A DNA stretch of 64,000 nt from Micromonospora sp. WMMD1120 (GCF_029626235.1 NZ_JARUBO010000005.1:6606001-6670000), one strand, 5' to 3'. Shown: positions 26,663 through 39,355, counted from the stretch's first letter. The notes: generated by a model from the letters alone, not told the origin. Numbers and translations: made by a program.

Positions 26663-28453
26663 CTATCGCCGGACGGCGGCGCGCCGGTAGGCCCGCCATC
26701 CGCCGGCAGCGCTGATGTCCTCGGCCGGTGGGCCGGCCGCGTACGCCTCGCAGAGGAAGCCGAGCACGTCCCGGCCGTCGTGCAGACGGACCCAGCCGAG
26801 CGAGAGCGGCGCCGGCACCCCGGCCAGCAGCCCACCGACCGCGTGCCCGGGTAGTCGCCACAGCTCGACGTCGATCTGGTGGCCGGCGGGTCCGTCCGGC
26901 GCGACCCGCACCAGGCCGGGCAGCCCTTCGCCATCCGGGGTGTCCATCCGGAACAGCCGGTAGAGCGGGGCGGTGCGGGCGGCGCCGACGAGGGACGCAC
27001 CGCGCCCGACCAGCTCGGCGTTGCGGGACTCGCCTGTCAGGTGCCGGCCGACGACGGCGACCACCAGCTCGGCCGGTGGTGGACCGCTCTCGACCGCCAC
27101 CGCCGGCGCCTGCTCCCCGGTGAGGGTGGCGGCCAGGCGGGCCAGCGTGGTGTCGGTGAACGCCGGGCCGACCAGGGTCAGGCTCGCCGGCCGGCCGGCG
27201 CTGGTGAAACCGTTGGGGACCGTCACCGCGGCCAGGTCGAGCAGGTTCGCGAACTGCGTGTAGCGCCCGAGGACGGCGTTGCGCCCGATCGGATCCTCGG
27301 CGATCTCGTCGAGCGTGAACGTGGTGCCGACGGTGGGCACCACCAGCACGTCGACGTCCTGCCAGATGTGATCGACCTGGGCGCGCAGCGCACGGAGGTG
27401 GTGCTGGCCCCGGAAGGCGTCGACGGCGTCGTAACGCCGTCCGGTCTCCAGCACGGCCCGGGTGACCGGGTGCACGGAGTCCGGGTGCGACCGCAGGAAG
27501 TCGTCCAGGGCGACGAGTCGCTCGGCCACCCAGGGCCCGCGGTAGAGCAGGTCGCCCGCGTCGAAGAAGGGACCGAGCGGCACCGGCCGGGATGACCCCA
27601 CGAAGGTCCGCAACCGTTCCACTCCCGCCGCGAACCGCGCCTCCTGCCCGGTGTCGCCGAAGAACTCCAGGTCTTCTGCCCGTGGCACGCCCAGGCGTAG
27701 CGTCCCCGGCATGCGGGCAACCACCTGCTCCGTCGGCAGCGGACGCCCCCACGGGTCGGCAGTGGTCACCGCACGGGCCGCGTGCAGCACGTCGACGGCT
27801 CCGGCCACGTCGGTGGCGAAGACCGACACGCAGTCCAGCGAACGGCAGGCCGGGACCACGCCGGCAGTGCTGAGCAGCCCCCGGGTGGGCTTCAGGCCGA
27901 CGATCCCGTTGAGCGCCGCCGGCACCCGGCCGGAGCCGGCGGTGTCCGTACCGAGCGCGAAGCTGACCTGGCCCGACGCCACCGCCACCGCCGATCCGGA
28001 GCTGGACCCGCCGGAGACGAGGCCGCCGCCGAAGACGCTCTGGCAGCTGCCGTACGGCGAGCGGGCCCCGGTCAGGCCGGTGGCGAACTGGTCGAGGTTC
28101 GTCTTGCCGACGAGCAGCGCGCCGGCGTCGAGCAGCCGGCGTACCACCGGAGCGTCCCGGGTGGCCAGGTACCCGAAGTCGGGGCAGCCCGCCGTGGTGA
28201 CCATGCCGGCCACGTCGATGTTGTCCTTGACCGCGAAGGGAATGCCGTACAGCGGCAGCGCGGGGTCGCCGTGGCGGGTCAGCGAGCGGGCGCGCTCGCG
28301 CAGCCGGTCGGCCGGGACCGTGCTGATCCAGACCGGCCCTCCGTCGCGTCCGGCCAGCCCGTCCAGGACGCGTTCGACCTGGTCCGTCGGGGTCAGGCCG
28401 CCATCGCGGTACGCCGACCGGAGTTCCGAAATCGATTGCACTGGATCTGGCAT
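26663..28453 (-). CDS. atzF: Allophanate hydrolase (AtzF type)
   Basis: 596 aa, close to AtzF length. Amidase-signature domain at about 1-440: Lys76 in PFAVKDNID, Ser150 in SGGSSSGSA and Ser174 in GTDTAGSGRVPAA make the Ser-cisSer-Lys triad. The C-terminal domain at about 470-596 (MDTPDGEGLPGLVR, GFLCEAYAA) is the AtzF/urea-amidolyase-type extension. It converts allophanate to ammonia and CO2 in the cytoplasm. The ATG at 28453 lacks a ribosome site and abuts a palindrome, so the message may be leaderless; a GTG/ATG extension to 28510 is less likely. First gene of the nitrogen-salvage operon. Confidence 0.9.
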   Translation of the reverse strand: MPDPVQSISELRSAYRDGGLTPTDQVERVLDGLAGRDGGPVWISTVPADRLRERARSLTRHGDPALPLYGIPFAVKDNIDVAGMVTTAGCPDFGYLATRDAPVVRRLLDAGALLVGKTNLDQFATGLTGARSPYGSCQSVFGGGLVSGGSSSGSAVAVASGQVSFALGTDTAGSGRVPAALNGIVGLKPTRGLLSTAGVVPACRSLDCVSVFATDVAGAVDVLHAARAVTTADPWGRPLPTEQVVARMPGTLRLGVPRAEDLEFFGDTGQEARFAAGVERLRTFVGSSRPVPLGPFFDAGDLLYRGPWVAERLVALDDFLRSHPDSVHPVTRAVLETGRRYDAVDAFRGQHHLRALRAQVDHIWQDVDVLVVPTVGTTFTLDEIAEDPIGRNAVLGRYTQFANLLDLAAVTVPNGFTSAGRPASLTLVGPAFTDTTLARLAATLTGEQAPAVAVESGPPPAELVVAVVGRHLTGESRNAELVGRGASLVGAARTAPLYRLFRMDTPDGEGLPGLVRVAPDGPAGHQIDVELWRLPGHAVGGLLAGVPAPLSLGWVRLHDGRDVLGFLCEAYAAGPPAEDISAAGGWRAYRRAAVRR

Positions 28454-28472
28454 ACAGTCGATTGTCGACTGT
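28454..28472 (-). promoter_or_regulatory. Palindromic operator at the start of the allophanate operon
   Basis: ACAGTCGA-TTG-TCGACTGT is a perfect 8-bp inverted repeat with a 3-nt centre, directly against the start codon of the allophanate hydrolase gene. A repressor bound here would cover a leaderless promoter (GACAAT as -10). The neighbouring GntR-type gene is the likely binder. Confidence 0.6.
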
Positions 28473-28557
28473 TCTGTTACGGCAAACCGCGCGGCGCGTA
28501 ACGAGGACATGACGGCGCGTGGCGTGAGCCGGTCGCCCGGTTCGCGCGCGCCACACC

Positions 28558-29223
28558 TCAGCCGAGGTACGAGCGGGCACCGTGCCCGGAGAGCACGGTG
28601 AGCACCTCCTCCGGGTCTCCCCCGGCGACAGCCTCGAACAGCCGCTCGTGCCGGTGGACCCCGTCCAGTGGCTGCGCCACCTCGGCCTCGCGGCGCAGAT
28701 TGATCGCCATGTAGAGCTGCAACTTCACCAGGATCGAGCCGTACACGGCGGAGAGTTGCCGGTTGCCGGCGAGCGCGACCAGCTCGACGTGGAACTGCCG
28801 GTGCGACTCGGCGACAGCCAGCCGGTCACCGGCCCGGGTCGCCTCCCTCAGCTGCTCCAGCGTGGCCCGCAGCGGGACGAGGTCGCTCTCCCGGGCGACC
28901 GGGATCCCCGCCCGCACCGAGAACCGCTCCAGCACGTCACGCAGCTCGTACAGCTCGCGCACGTCGCGGTCCGACAGGGTGGCCACCCGCACCCCACGCC
29001 GGGGCACGTGCTCGACCAGTCCCTGCTGGGCGAGCAGCCGCAACGCCTCCCGCAAGGGCGCCCGGCTGATCCCCAACCGGCGGGTCAGCTGCTCCTCGAC
29101 CAGGCGTTCGCCCGGGTCGCTCTTGCCGCTGAGGATCTCCCGGGTCAGCCGGGAGACGGCGAGGTCCACCAGACTGACGCTCTCCAGCTCACCATCCACC
29201 GTCGGTGCGGCCCCGTCGTTCAC
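28558..29223 (-). CDS. GntR/FadR-type regulator of the nitrogen-salvage operon
   Basis: 221 aa. Winged helix at about 15-80: LVDLAVSRLTREILSGKSDPGERLVEE, then LGISRAPLREALRLLAQQGLVE, the FCD-subfamily signature. The C-terminal all-helical ligand domain has ELYELRDVLERFSVR, with His and Asp residues that bind metal or ligand in the family. Same strand, directly upstream of the operon, with a perfect palindrome in between. GTG start at 29223 without a strong ribosome site. Its effector may be biuret, allophanate or a parent compound (inference). Confidence 0.9.
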   Translation of the reverse strand: MNDGAAPTVDGELESVSLVDLAVSRLTREILSGKSDPGERLVEEQLTRRLGISRAPLREALRLLAQQGLVEHVPRRGVRVATLSDRDVRELYELRDVLERFSVRAGIPVARESDLVPLRATLEQLREATRAGDRLAVAESHRQFHVELVALAGNRQLSAVYGSILVKLQLYMAINLRREAEVAQPLDGVHRHERLFEAVAGGDPEEVLTVLSGHGARSYLG

Positions 29224-29593
29224 TCCGATGAGTCTGCCACCTGCTTGCCGGGGGTTCGCGTACGCGCGTGCCGTCGGGTGTCGACCGGCGGACGGCGTCG
29301 CCGCCGGACGGAGGGCCTGCCGAATCCGGGCTGATAACCGTCAATGTTGCCAGAGCGGACCCAGGCATGTTGAAATGGCTCACATCGCCGCAGCACGGGG
29401 GCAACCGTGCTGGGGACGGCCGCGCGGGAGCAGCGCAGTGCCGGCAGCGTGTCGCTTGGGCAGACCCACGCACGCCGCATGGCCGGGCCACCTTCAGGAC
29501 GACGGGCGCTTCGACGGGCAGGTTTCCCGCCCGGTCGTACGCGCGCCCCGGTCTGCCAGCACACCAGAACCGGCGACGAGGTGAGAAGCAGTC
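29224..29593. other. Intergenic region between divergent genes
   Basis: This 370-bp stretch separates the GntR regulator (leftward) from an orphan membrane-anchored protein (rightward). It must hold promoters for both. I see no RNA gene, strong hairpin or convincing small gene here. Confidence 0.5.
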
Positions 29594-30175
29594 ATGATTT
29601 CCCGAGAGGCTTTCACGGGGTGGTACCGACACCGCCTGGTGTGGGTGACGGTGATCCTGCTGGTGGTGTCGGCCGGCGCTGTCGTCCTGGTCAACCGCTC
29701 CGGCGCGGAGACCGAGCCGGAGGATCTACAGGCGCAGATAGTGGCCCGGATGCGCACCACACTGGAACGGGTGGACCCGGGGCAGCACAACCACGCCGGA
29801 CACACCGCGCAGCAGGCGGCCGGCGGGGACCAGAAGCCGGCGGTGATCTGCGGGGTTCGCGTCTACGGCTACGAGCCCTCCGACGTCACGGCGCTCGCCG
29901 ACGTGCGGACGGTCTACGGCTTCCACCTCTGCGGGATCGCCGAGAAGAAGCGCCCGTGGGACGTGGCGGTCAAGCTCGTCGGCCCGGTGATCATGGACAT
30001 GTCCACCGATCCCCCCGGCATCCAGGTGGTCGAGGCGACCGAGAACGTCAGGTTCGTCGACAGGTTGCGGGAGATGTTCCCGGACAAGTACGAGGAGCTG
30101 GCGCTCAAGGAGGCGCTGACCGAGTCGGAGATGGCCGACCAACGCCGCCGGTACGACGCCGCAGCCGGACTGTGA
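29594..30175 (+). CDS. Membrane-anchored protein of unknown function
   Basis: 193 aa, unrecognised. A short cytoplasmic start (ISREAFTGWYRHR), one membrane helix at about 16-34, then an outside domain with a His-rich patch (GQHNHAGHTAQQ) and two Cys (ICGVRVYGYEP and HLCGIAEKKRPW) that could form a disulfide. The C-terminal part is charged and helical (MFPDKYEELALKEALTESEM). GAGGTGAG precedes the ATG at 29594. It stands alone between the GntR gene and the LPMO gene. Confidence 0.7.
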   Translation: MISREAFTGWYRHRLVWVTVILLVVSAGAVVLVNRSGAETEPEDLQAQIVARMRTTLERVDPGQHNHAGHTAQQAAGGDQKPAVICGVRVYGYEPSDVTALADVRTVYGFHLCGIAEKKRPWDVAVKLVGPVIMDMSTDPPGIQVVEATENVRFVDRLREMFPDKYEELALKEALTESEMADQRRRYDAAAGL

Positions 30176-30235
30176 GCGACCGGATCGGACGATTCGGTCC
30201 AGCTCGATCCACATCCCACCTTAGATAGATCAACA

Positions 30236-30283
30236 TTGATATTTAGACATATAGATGTAACAGTTGGCTTGGGAGCGTTCCCA
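30236..30283 (+). promoter_or_regulatory. Promoter and CebR-type operator before the LPMO gene
   Basis: TTGATA (30236-30241), a 16-nt spacer and TAACAG (30258-30263) form a plausible promoter. TGGGAGCGTTCCCA at 30270-30283 is a one-mismatch version of TGGGAGCGCTCCCA, the known CebR box through which actinobacteria repress cellulase genes until cello-oligosaccharides appear. It sits at the expected start site, 28 nt before the coding start. Confidence 0.75.
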
Positions 30284-30311
30284 ACCCGTCCCGAAGAACG
30301 GAGGATGAACA

Positions 30312-30992
30312 GTGCGTTCACACGTGTCCGATCAATCCGGCGGACGATCCCGGTCCACTGTCCGTCGGTCGCTCCAAGCGCTCGCCCTGATGTTCGCCAT
30401 GGTGGTCGGCACGCTGCCGTTTACCGGCGCCGCCCAGGCGCACGGCACGATCATCAACCCGGCGAGCCGGGCCTACCAGTGCTGGAACACCTGGGGCAGC
30501 CAGCACATGAACCCGGCGATGCAGCAGCAGGACCCGATGTGTTGGCAGGCGTTCCAGTCCAACCCCGACACGATGTGGAACTGGATGAGCCAGTTGCGGG
30601 ATGGACTCGCCGGCCAGTTCCAGGCCCGGACCCCGGACGGGCAGCTGTGCAGCAACGGCCTCTCCCGGAACAACTCCCTCAACCAGGTGGGAGCCTGGAA
30701 GTCGACGACTGTCAGCAGCAACTTCACGGTCCAGCTGTACGACCAGGCCAGCCACGGTGCTGACTACTTCCGGGTGTACCTGACCAAGCAGGGCTTCAAC
30801 CCGGCGACGCAGCAGCTCGGCTGGGGCAACCTGGACCTGGTCGCGTCACCGGGGCGGTACGCGCCGGCACAGAACATCTCGTTCAACGTCTCGGCGGGCG
30901 GGCGCACCGGAAACCACATCCTGTTCGTGATCTGGAAGGCGTCCCACATGGACCAGACCTACATGTGGTGCAGCGACATCAGGATCGCCTGA
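30312..30992 (+). CDS. AA10 lytic polysaccharide monooxygenase
   Basis: 226 aa, single domain. Signal peptide ends at AQA-His44, leaving His44 as the mature N-terminus. His147 (DQASHGADYF) is the second ligand of the copper histidine brace. CWNTWGSQ, the WWQA-like CWQAFQ, and KASHMDQTYMWCSDI near the end match cellulose-active actinobacterial AA10 enzymes, which cleave crystalline cellulose (or chitin) oxidatively outside the cell. GGAGGA precedes the GTG at 30312. The CebR box upstream supports a cellulose role. There is no binding module, and a terminator hairpin follows. Confidence 0.93.
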   Translation: MRSHVSDQSGGRSRSTVRRSLQALALMFAMVVGTLPFTGAAQAHGTIINPASRAYQCWNTWGSQHMNPAMQQQDPMCWQAFQSNPDTMWNWMSQLRDGLAGQFQARTPDGQLCSNGLSRNNSLNQVGAWKSTTVSSNFTVQLYDQASHGADYFRVYLTKQGFNPATQQLGWGNLDLVASPGRYAPAQNISFNVSAGGRTGNHILFVIWKASHMDQTYMWCSDIRIA

Positions 30993-31018
30993 TCCGCGAC
31001 GTCCCCGGTAACACCGTT

Positions 31019-31048
31019 CCGGCCCAGGGTGTTCACACCCTGGGCCGG
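31019..31048 (+). terminator. Terminator hairpin after the LPMO gene
   Basis: Perfect 13-bp stem (CCGGCCCAGGGTG and CACCCTGGGCCGG) with a TTCA loop, 26 nt after the stop codon, followed by TT. Confidence 0.8.
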
Positions 31049-31185
31049 TTCGTCGCTTCCGGCACCACCGGCGCGGTCGCGCACCGAACCGCAGGAGTGG
31101 ACCGACATGCGCGCCAACCCGCAACATCCCCGAAACTACCGGTTGAAACTTCTGGAATTTTCTGCGAGCCTGAGGCATCGATAGC

Positions 31186-35242
<4,057 letters not shown>

Positions 35243-35288
35243 CGGGCGTCGCCGCTTCGACGAACACCCGAAACAGGTCGCCACGACA

Positions 35289-35322
35289 CGGGCGGGCTCG
35301 GCGTCATCGCCGGGCCCGCCCG
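35289..35322 (+). terminator. Terminator hairpin after the cutinase gene
   Basis: A 15-bp stem with one G-T type mismatch (CGGGCGGGCTCGGCG and CGCCGGGCCCGCCCG) around a TCAT loop, 46 nt after the stop. Confidence 0.7.
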
Positions 35323-35389
35323 CGTCGTACCCGACCCGCCAGGGGGCTGCCTCGCTAACGGTGTTCCCGGCGATCTTGGTCAGTAGATT

Positions 35390-35655
35390 TCAGCGGCTGG
35401 GAGTGATAACGAAGGCGTTCAACGCGGGTTCCAGCGCATCGTCCATCGGGTTGGGCCCGCTCCGGCAGGGTCCAGGGACCAGGTCACCAGGTACAGACGC
35501 TTCAACGCGGCCTGCTCCTTGGGGAAGTGGCCGCGGACTTTCACGGCGCGTCGGTAGCGGGCGTTCAACGACTCGATCGCGTGGTGCATGACCTGCTCGA
35601 CGCGGGCCAAGCTGCGTTGCTGCCGACGCAGAGCCACCCCAATCCTGCAGGCCAT
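35390..35655 (-). pseudogene. IS256-family transposase remnant (C-terminal fragment)
   Basis: Minus-strand residues IESLNARYRRAVKVRGHFPK, then EQAALKRLYLVTWSLDP and RWTMRWNP, match the conserved C-terminus of IS256 (mutator) transposases. The expected continuation ALNAFVIT occurs in a different frame, so a frameshift near 35430 has broken the gene. The N-terminal three quarters are absent. No terminal inverted repeats were found. It marks the left edge of a low-GC patch. Confidence 0.75.
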
Positions 35656-35859
35656 CCTCGCCCTTCAAGCCGCCGAGGACGCCCGCTACCACGATGAAAA
35701 TGGCTCAGTGCATTGACCTGTGGGTTCCGGACGGTCGCCGATCGGCCCAGCCAGCCTACCTAAAGGGAGCAGTCGAGCATGGACGCCCGTCGCTAGACTT
35801 GGCATGAGTGCTGATTAATCGATCATCGCGCTCTGCTTACCAGGCAAAGATCGGCGACC

Positions 35860-36918
35860 ATGGAACACAAGAATTCCGGCGAAGTCGTGAACCAGCAGAC
35901 GGTGCAACGTTGGCTAAGCGCCACCACGGGGCTGAATGCAGTAGTCTGCGTTTCCCTGTTCACGCAGAAGAGTGGAGATCACTCCAGCGTGGGCACACTA
36001 GCCTACTTGGCCCTCGCCGCGGCTGGCGTCTACCTAATTGCACTCCTGGCATTCAGCTTTTACTACAGGAATCACCAGCAGGATCATAAGATTGCCACAC
36101 TTACGACTTGGATATCGCAACAAGTCTCCACCATCCCCCTAATCGGCGCATCCGGCATTCTACTGCTTAGCATATCGTTAATCGGCCTGGACACTGCCCG
36201 GCCTGACGAAGTGCCCGACGAGAGCGCTCCCGACCTGCCAGTAGACCCAGATGACGAACCGTTCAAATTTAGCTCACCAAGTGCGGAACCCGCCCTACCA
36301 CGCAGCGAGAACACGGACAGCAAGGTATTCGCGCTACGAGGTCTCCAGCTCGCCTACGACAAAAGAATGAATCGGATGTCAATCCATGTCATCAACCGCA
36401 CGGACGAGGTCCAGCTAATTCGACGCCTCGCCTTTGCTGCCCAGTCCGACGGCAGCGGTGAATGCCAATCCGAGCATTGGATATGGGAGCTAGAAAAGAC
36501 CATTACCATCGCTGGAGATGGCAGTTTTCGAGGGCAAGTTAAGTCGAAGCGCGGACCACTCGAAGGCTTCAAAACAGATGTCGGCGGATCACTTGAGATG
36601 GGATGTGATGCCTTCTCGCTTCAGGTGAACTTGCGCACCGCCGTGTTGGTTGAACCGCATGCCGTCGGGGTTCTCACGCTTGATTTACCGAGAATACTTC
36701 GCGGAAAAGTCTCCCGCATCCTCTATTCGATGGGGCCGGACCGCCCAGATGTGGTGGGGAAAACGGATGACATCGAGATGTGCTTCCCTGAGCCAGCGGC
36801 TTTCCACGTCGCAGCCAGCACGGCAACATCGGGCGATTATGATGTGACATTTTCGACGTACTACGGTGAACTGGGTGAGCAAAGTCCACCGGGGCTAACG
36901 TCCCCCCTCCCCTGCTAG
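35860..36918 (+). CDS. Orphan two-helix membrane protein on a lower-GC patch
   Basis: 352 aa, unrecognised. Two membrane helices (about 47-67 and 91-110), a Pro/Asp-rich stalk (about 115-150), then an outside domain of about 200 residues with predicted beta character and three or four cysteines. Codon use is visibly less GC-biased than that of every neighbour, with A- and T-ending codons common. The gene lies between decayed IS256-type and IS630-type transposases. These signs point to recent transfer. ATG 35860 lacks a strong ribosome site. The topology (short inside start, two helices, large outside domain) recalls bacterial surface sensors or toxin/immunity-type proteins, but no motif supports a function. 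Confidence 0.7.
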   Translation: MEHKNSGEVVNQQTVQRWLSATTGLNAVVCVSLFTQKSGDHSSVGTLAYLALAAAGVYLIALLAFSFYYRNHQQDHKIATLTTWISQQVSTIPLIGASGILLLSISLIGLDTARPDEVPDESAPDLPVDPDDEPFKFSSPSAEPALPRSENTDSKVFALRGLQLAYDKRMNRMSIHVINRTDEVQLIRRLAFAAQSDGSGECQSEHWIWELEKTITIAGDGSFRGQVKSKRGPLEGFKTDVGGSLEMGCDAFSLQVNLRTAVLVEPHAVGVLTLDLPRILRGKVSRILYSMGPDRPDVVGKTDDIEMCFPEPAAFHVAASTATSGDYDVTFSTYYGELGEQSPPGLTSPLPC

Positions 36919-37008
36919 TGCCGTGACCACCAACGTTGGCCGGGTGGGTGAGCCGCCGGGCCGGGTCTGCCGGGTGGTTTCGGGTCGGTCAAGACTGTGT
37001 ATGTGTAG

Positions 37009-37738
37009 GTGGCAGAACCCGTTCGAGTACGCCGATTAAGCGATCCAGGAGGCCACGAGCTGCAACGCGTCGTGCGTCAAGGGACCGGTTCGGCGGTCCG
37101 TCTGCGGTGTCATCCACCGGTTCAACGAGACGGGGATGCCCAGCCTGGACCCTCAGTGGGCGGGTGGCCGTCCCCGCCAGATCAGTCCTGACGACGAGCG
37201 GTTCATCGTCTCGACGGCCAACACCCGCCCGAGCAAACCCCGGCAGCCGTTCACCCGCTGGAATATCCGCAGGCTCGCCTGAGTGTCTAGCCGCCAACCC
37301 GACCGCAGCGCCGTGGTGGGCCGCGAACGGCTACGGCAAACTCCTGCGCAAACACCAGATCACCTTCCGGCACACGAAAACGTGGAAGAAGTCGAACGAC
37401 CCGCAACGGGAGGCGAATTCGGCGTCATCCACCAGCAGAAATCCACGGTCAACACCCTCGCCGCCCTGAAATCGATCTGCGCGAAACGCGCGGACGGCAC
37501 CCCGATCCACGTCATCCTCGACAACCCGATCGAAGCCACTTCGGGCCGCTACGCACCTTCGTGATCGCCGGATCCGCCCACCACAACCGCGTCGCTCTGT
37601 CGCCACCTACATCAATACCCATGCTGGCGCGACGCCAACGCCGCCCCCGACGTCCTGACCGCTCAACGCCGCGAACGCGCACGCGTGCGCAGCGAACGAC
37701 ATCACCGCTGGGGCCACCCCGCAGTCAGGGCCACCTAA
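37009..37738 (+). pseudogene. IS630-family transposase remnant
   Basis: Pieces of an IS630-type transposase appear in order but in different frames: VAEPVRVRRLSD and helix-turn-helix-like VIHRFNE.G from 37009; GRPRQISPDDERFIVSTAN and PFTRWNIRRLA near 37165-37280; KLLRKHQITFRHTKTWKKS near 37330; NTLAALKSICAKRADGTPIH and ILDN near 37445-37535; and the RERARVRSERHHRWG tail up to 37738. Several frameshifts and internal deletions (the DDE core is shortened) show it is dead. No inverted repeats were found at the ends. Confidence 0.75.
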
Positions 37739-37768
37739 CCACCCCGGCGAACGTTTGTGGTCAAGGTG

Positions 37769-38518
37769 CTAGCCGGCGGTGGCGCGGGCGGCGGTGTCGA
37801 TGAAGTCCGCGACGGCGCCCGGTTGGGAGACCGCCACGGCGTGGGACCCGTCGACCTCAATGGTGGTGGACCCGGCCCGCTGGGCCATGAAGCGTTGCAG
37901 CTCCGGCGGAATGCCCTGGTCCTGCGTGCTGATGAGGGTCCACGACGGAATGGTCTTCCAGGCGGTCTTGGTGACGGTCTCGGTCTGGGCCTTCTCGCTG
38001 GCCGGCCGCTGCGTGACCGCCATCAGCCTGGCGAGGTCGGGATCGACGTCGGCGGCGAACACCGCCGGGAACTTCTGCTCGTCGATGTACTGGTCCTTCC
38101 CGGTGCTGCCGTCGTCGAGACGGAACGGGACCATGGTGATGGCGGTGCCGAGTTGGCTGCCGGGATATTTCATGATCAGGCTGAGTGCGCTCTCGCCGAC
38201 CTCCGGGCTGATGCTGGCGACGTACACCAGGGCCTTGACGTTGGCGGCGCCGTCCGCGGCCTCGGTTATCACCAGCCCGCCGTACGAGTGCGCGACCATC
38301 ACGACCGGCCCGTCCACGCTGTCGATGAGAGAGCGGACGTAGGCGGCGTCGTGCTGCACACCGCGCAGCGGGTTGGCGGCGGCCATGACCGGGTAGCCCC
38401 GCTGCTTGAGGTGCGCGATCACCCCGTTCCAGCTCGACGAGTCGGCGAACGCGCCGTGCACCAGCACAACGGTGGGCAGCCCCGCCCCCTGGGCAGGCGT
38501 CGCAGGAGTGGCGTCCAT
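37769..38518 (-). CDS. Alpha/beta hydrolase (salicylate-esterase/haloperoxidase-like)
   Basis: 249 aa, soluble. VVLVHGAFADSSSW supplies the oxyanion hole, nucleophile Ser in MVAHSYGGLVI, LISTQDQGIPP carries the acid region and GSHAVAVSQP holds the catalytic His. This is the pattern of short actinobacterial EstC-like or methyl-salicylate-esterase-like hydrolases. The substrate is unknown. The ATG at 38518 has AGAGGGG upstream. It stands beside the IS630 scar and is not in an operon. Confidence 0.85.
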   Translation of the reverse strand: MDATPATPAQGAGLPTVVLVHGAFADSSSWNGVIAHLKQRGYPVMAAANPLRGVQHDAAYVRSLIDSVDGPVVMVAHSYGGLVITEAADGAANVKALVYVASISPEVGESALSLIMKYPGSQLGTAITMVPFRLDDGSTGKDQYIDEQKFPAVFAADVDPDLARLMAVTQRPASEKAQTETVTKTAWKTIPSWTLISTQDQGIPPELQRFMAQRAGSTTIEVDGSHAVAVSQPGAVADFIDTAARATAG

Positions 38519-38703
38519 GTGGCATCCCCTCTGTAGATCGCCCGGCATCCCAGCCCGGTGCGGTACACCACAATCTTCGGCACGAGCAAGACCTGTGTCA
38601 GCGAGATCGAGCAAACCGGCCGAATCAGGACACTCTGGGTGGATCGGTTGGCCGCCCGGCCATGGCCCACCCGACGACCGGTCCCGCAGCGCCGGCGGAC
38701 CTG

Positions 38704-39150
38704 TCAACCGCCGTGGGTCCCGGCGTCGCGGGTGCGTGCCGCGATCCGGATGGTGGTGCCGGCGGGCCCGCTGTCGACGAGGAGGTAGTCGGCCATCTGC
38801 CCGACGACCCACAGCCCGATTCCTCCGGTGCCGGACAGGGGCGGGCGCCCGGCGGGCAAGACGTAGTGCGCGGCTTCGAAGCCCTGCCCCTGGTCGACCA
38901 CCTCGCACGTGAGCTGACCGTTGAGGAGCAGGCGCACCGCACCCCGGCCTCCCCCGTGCCGGATCACGTTGATCAACAATTCGTTGACCGCTGTCACCCA
39001 GTCCTCGATTTCGTCCTGGTCGAGGCCGCACCGGCGACTGACGGCCTCGACCTCGTTGCGAACGCGGGCGAGGTCGGCGAGGTCGAACGACGTGGAGAAC
39101 ACCGGCGTCCCGGCAGTCGACGCGGGCTGGTCACATGGTGGGTCCGTCAC
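38704..39150 (-). CDS. Anti-sigma-type ATP-binding protein (RsbW/HATPase_c_2)
   Basis: 148 aa. A GHKL kinase fold without a histidine-kinase dimer domain: VTAVNELLINVIRHGGG is the N box, EVVDQGQGF the G1 box and SGTGGIGLWVVGQMADYL the G2 box. Such proteins phosphorylate anti-anti-sigma factors or bind sigma factors. It is divergent from a GAF-PP2C phosphatase gene 205 bp away, its expected antagonist in partner switching. No sigma or STAS gene is adjacent. GTG start at 39150. Confidence 0.88.
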   Translation of the reverse strand: MTDPPCDQPASTAGTPVFSTSFDLADLARVRNEVEAVSRRCGLDQDEIEDWVTAVNELLINVIRHGGGRGAVRLLLNGQLTCEVVDQGQGFEAAHYVLPAGRPPLSGTGGIGLWVVGQMADYLLVDSGPAGTTIRIAARTRDAGTHGG

Positions 39151-39355
39151 CGCTCCCCCCTTCCCCGTCGGACACGCCGGCCGGTGACGTCGCCGATGGC
39201 ACGACGCGGATAACTCTCCGCAACGGGCTCACCGGACGACTCGAGCGTTCAATGTGACATGGGAAGGTACCTCACGCCGAAGGTCCGACGCCGTTCAGCG
39301 CGCCACCGCACTCCTGGCACACCGGCAGTGGCGGCCCGGCGTCTAGGCTGCCTGA

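Noticed and set aside
23636..26854. A 1072-codon open frame on the plus strand across the permease and amidohydrolase genes.
   Set aside because: It is arginine-, glycine- and valine-rich nonsense opposite well-recognised minus-strand enzymes; a typical antisense frame of high-GC DNA.
25812..28580. A 922-codon minus-strand frame overlapping allophanate hydrolase and the biuret-hydrolase-like genes.
   Set aside because: It runs in a different frame through three genes with clear catalytic motifs and has no family-like residues itself.
35243..37768. A complete insertion sequence or composite transposon.
   Set aside because: Both transposases are fragments with frameshifts of different families, and no matching terminal inverted repeats or target duplications were found.
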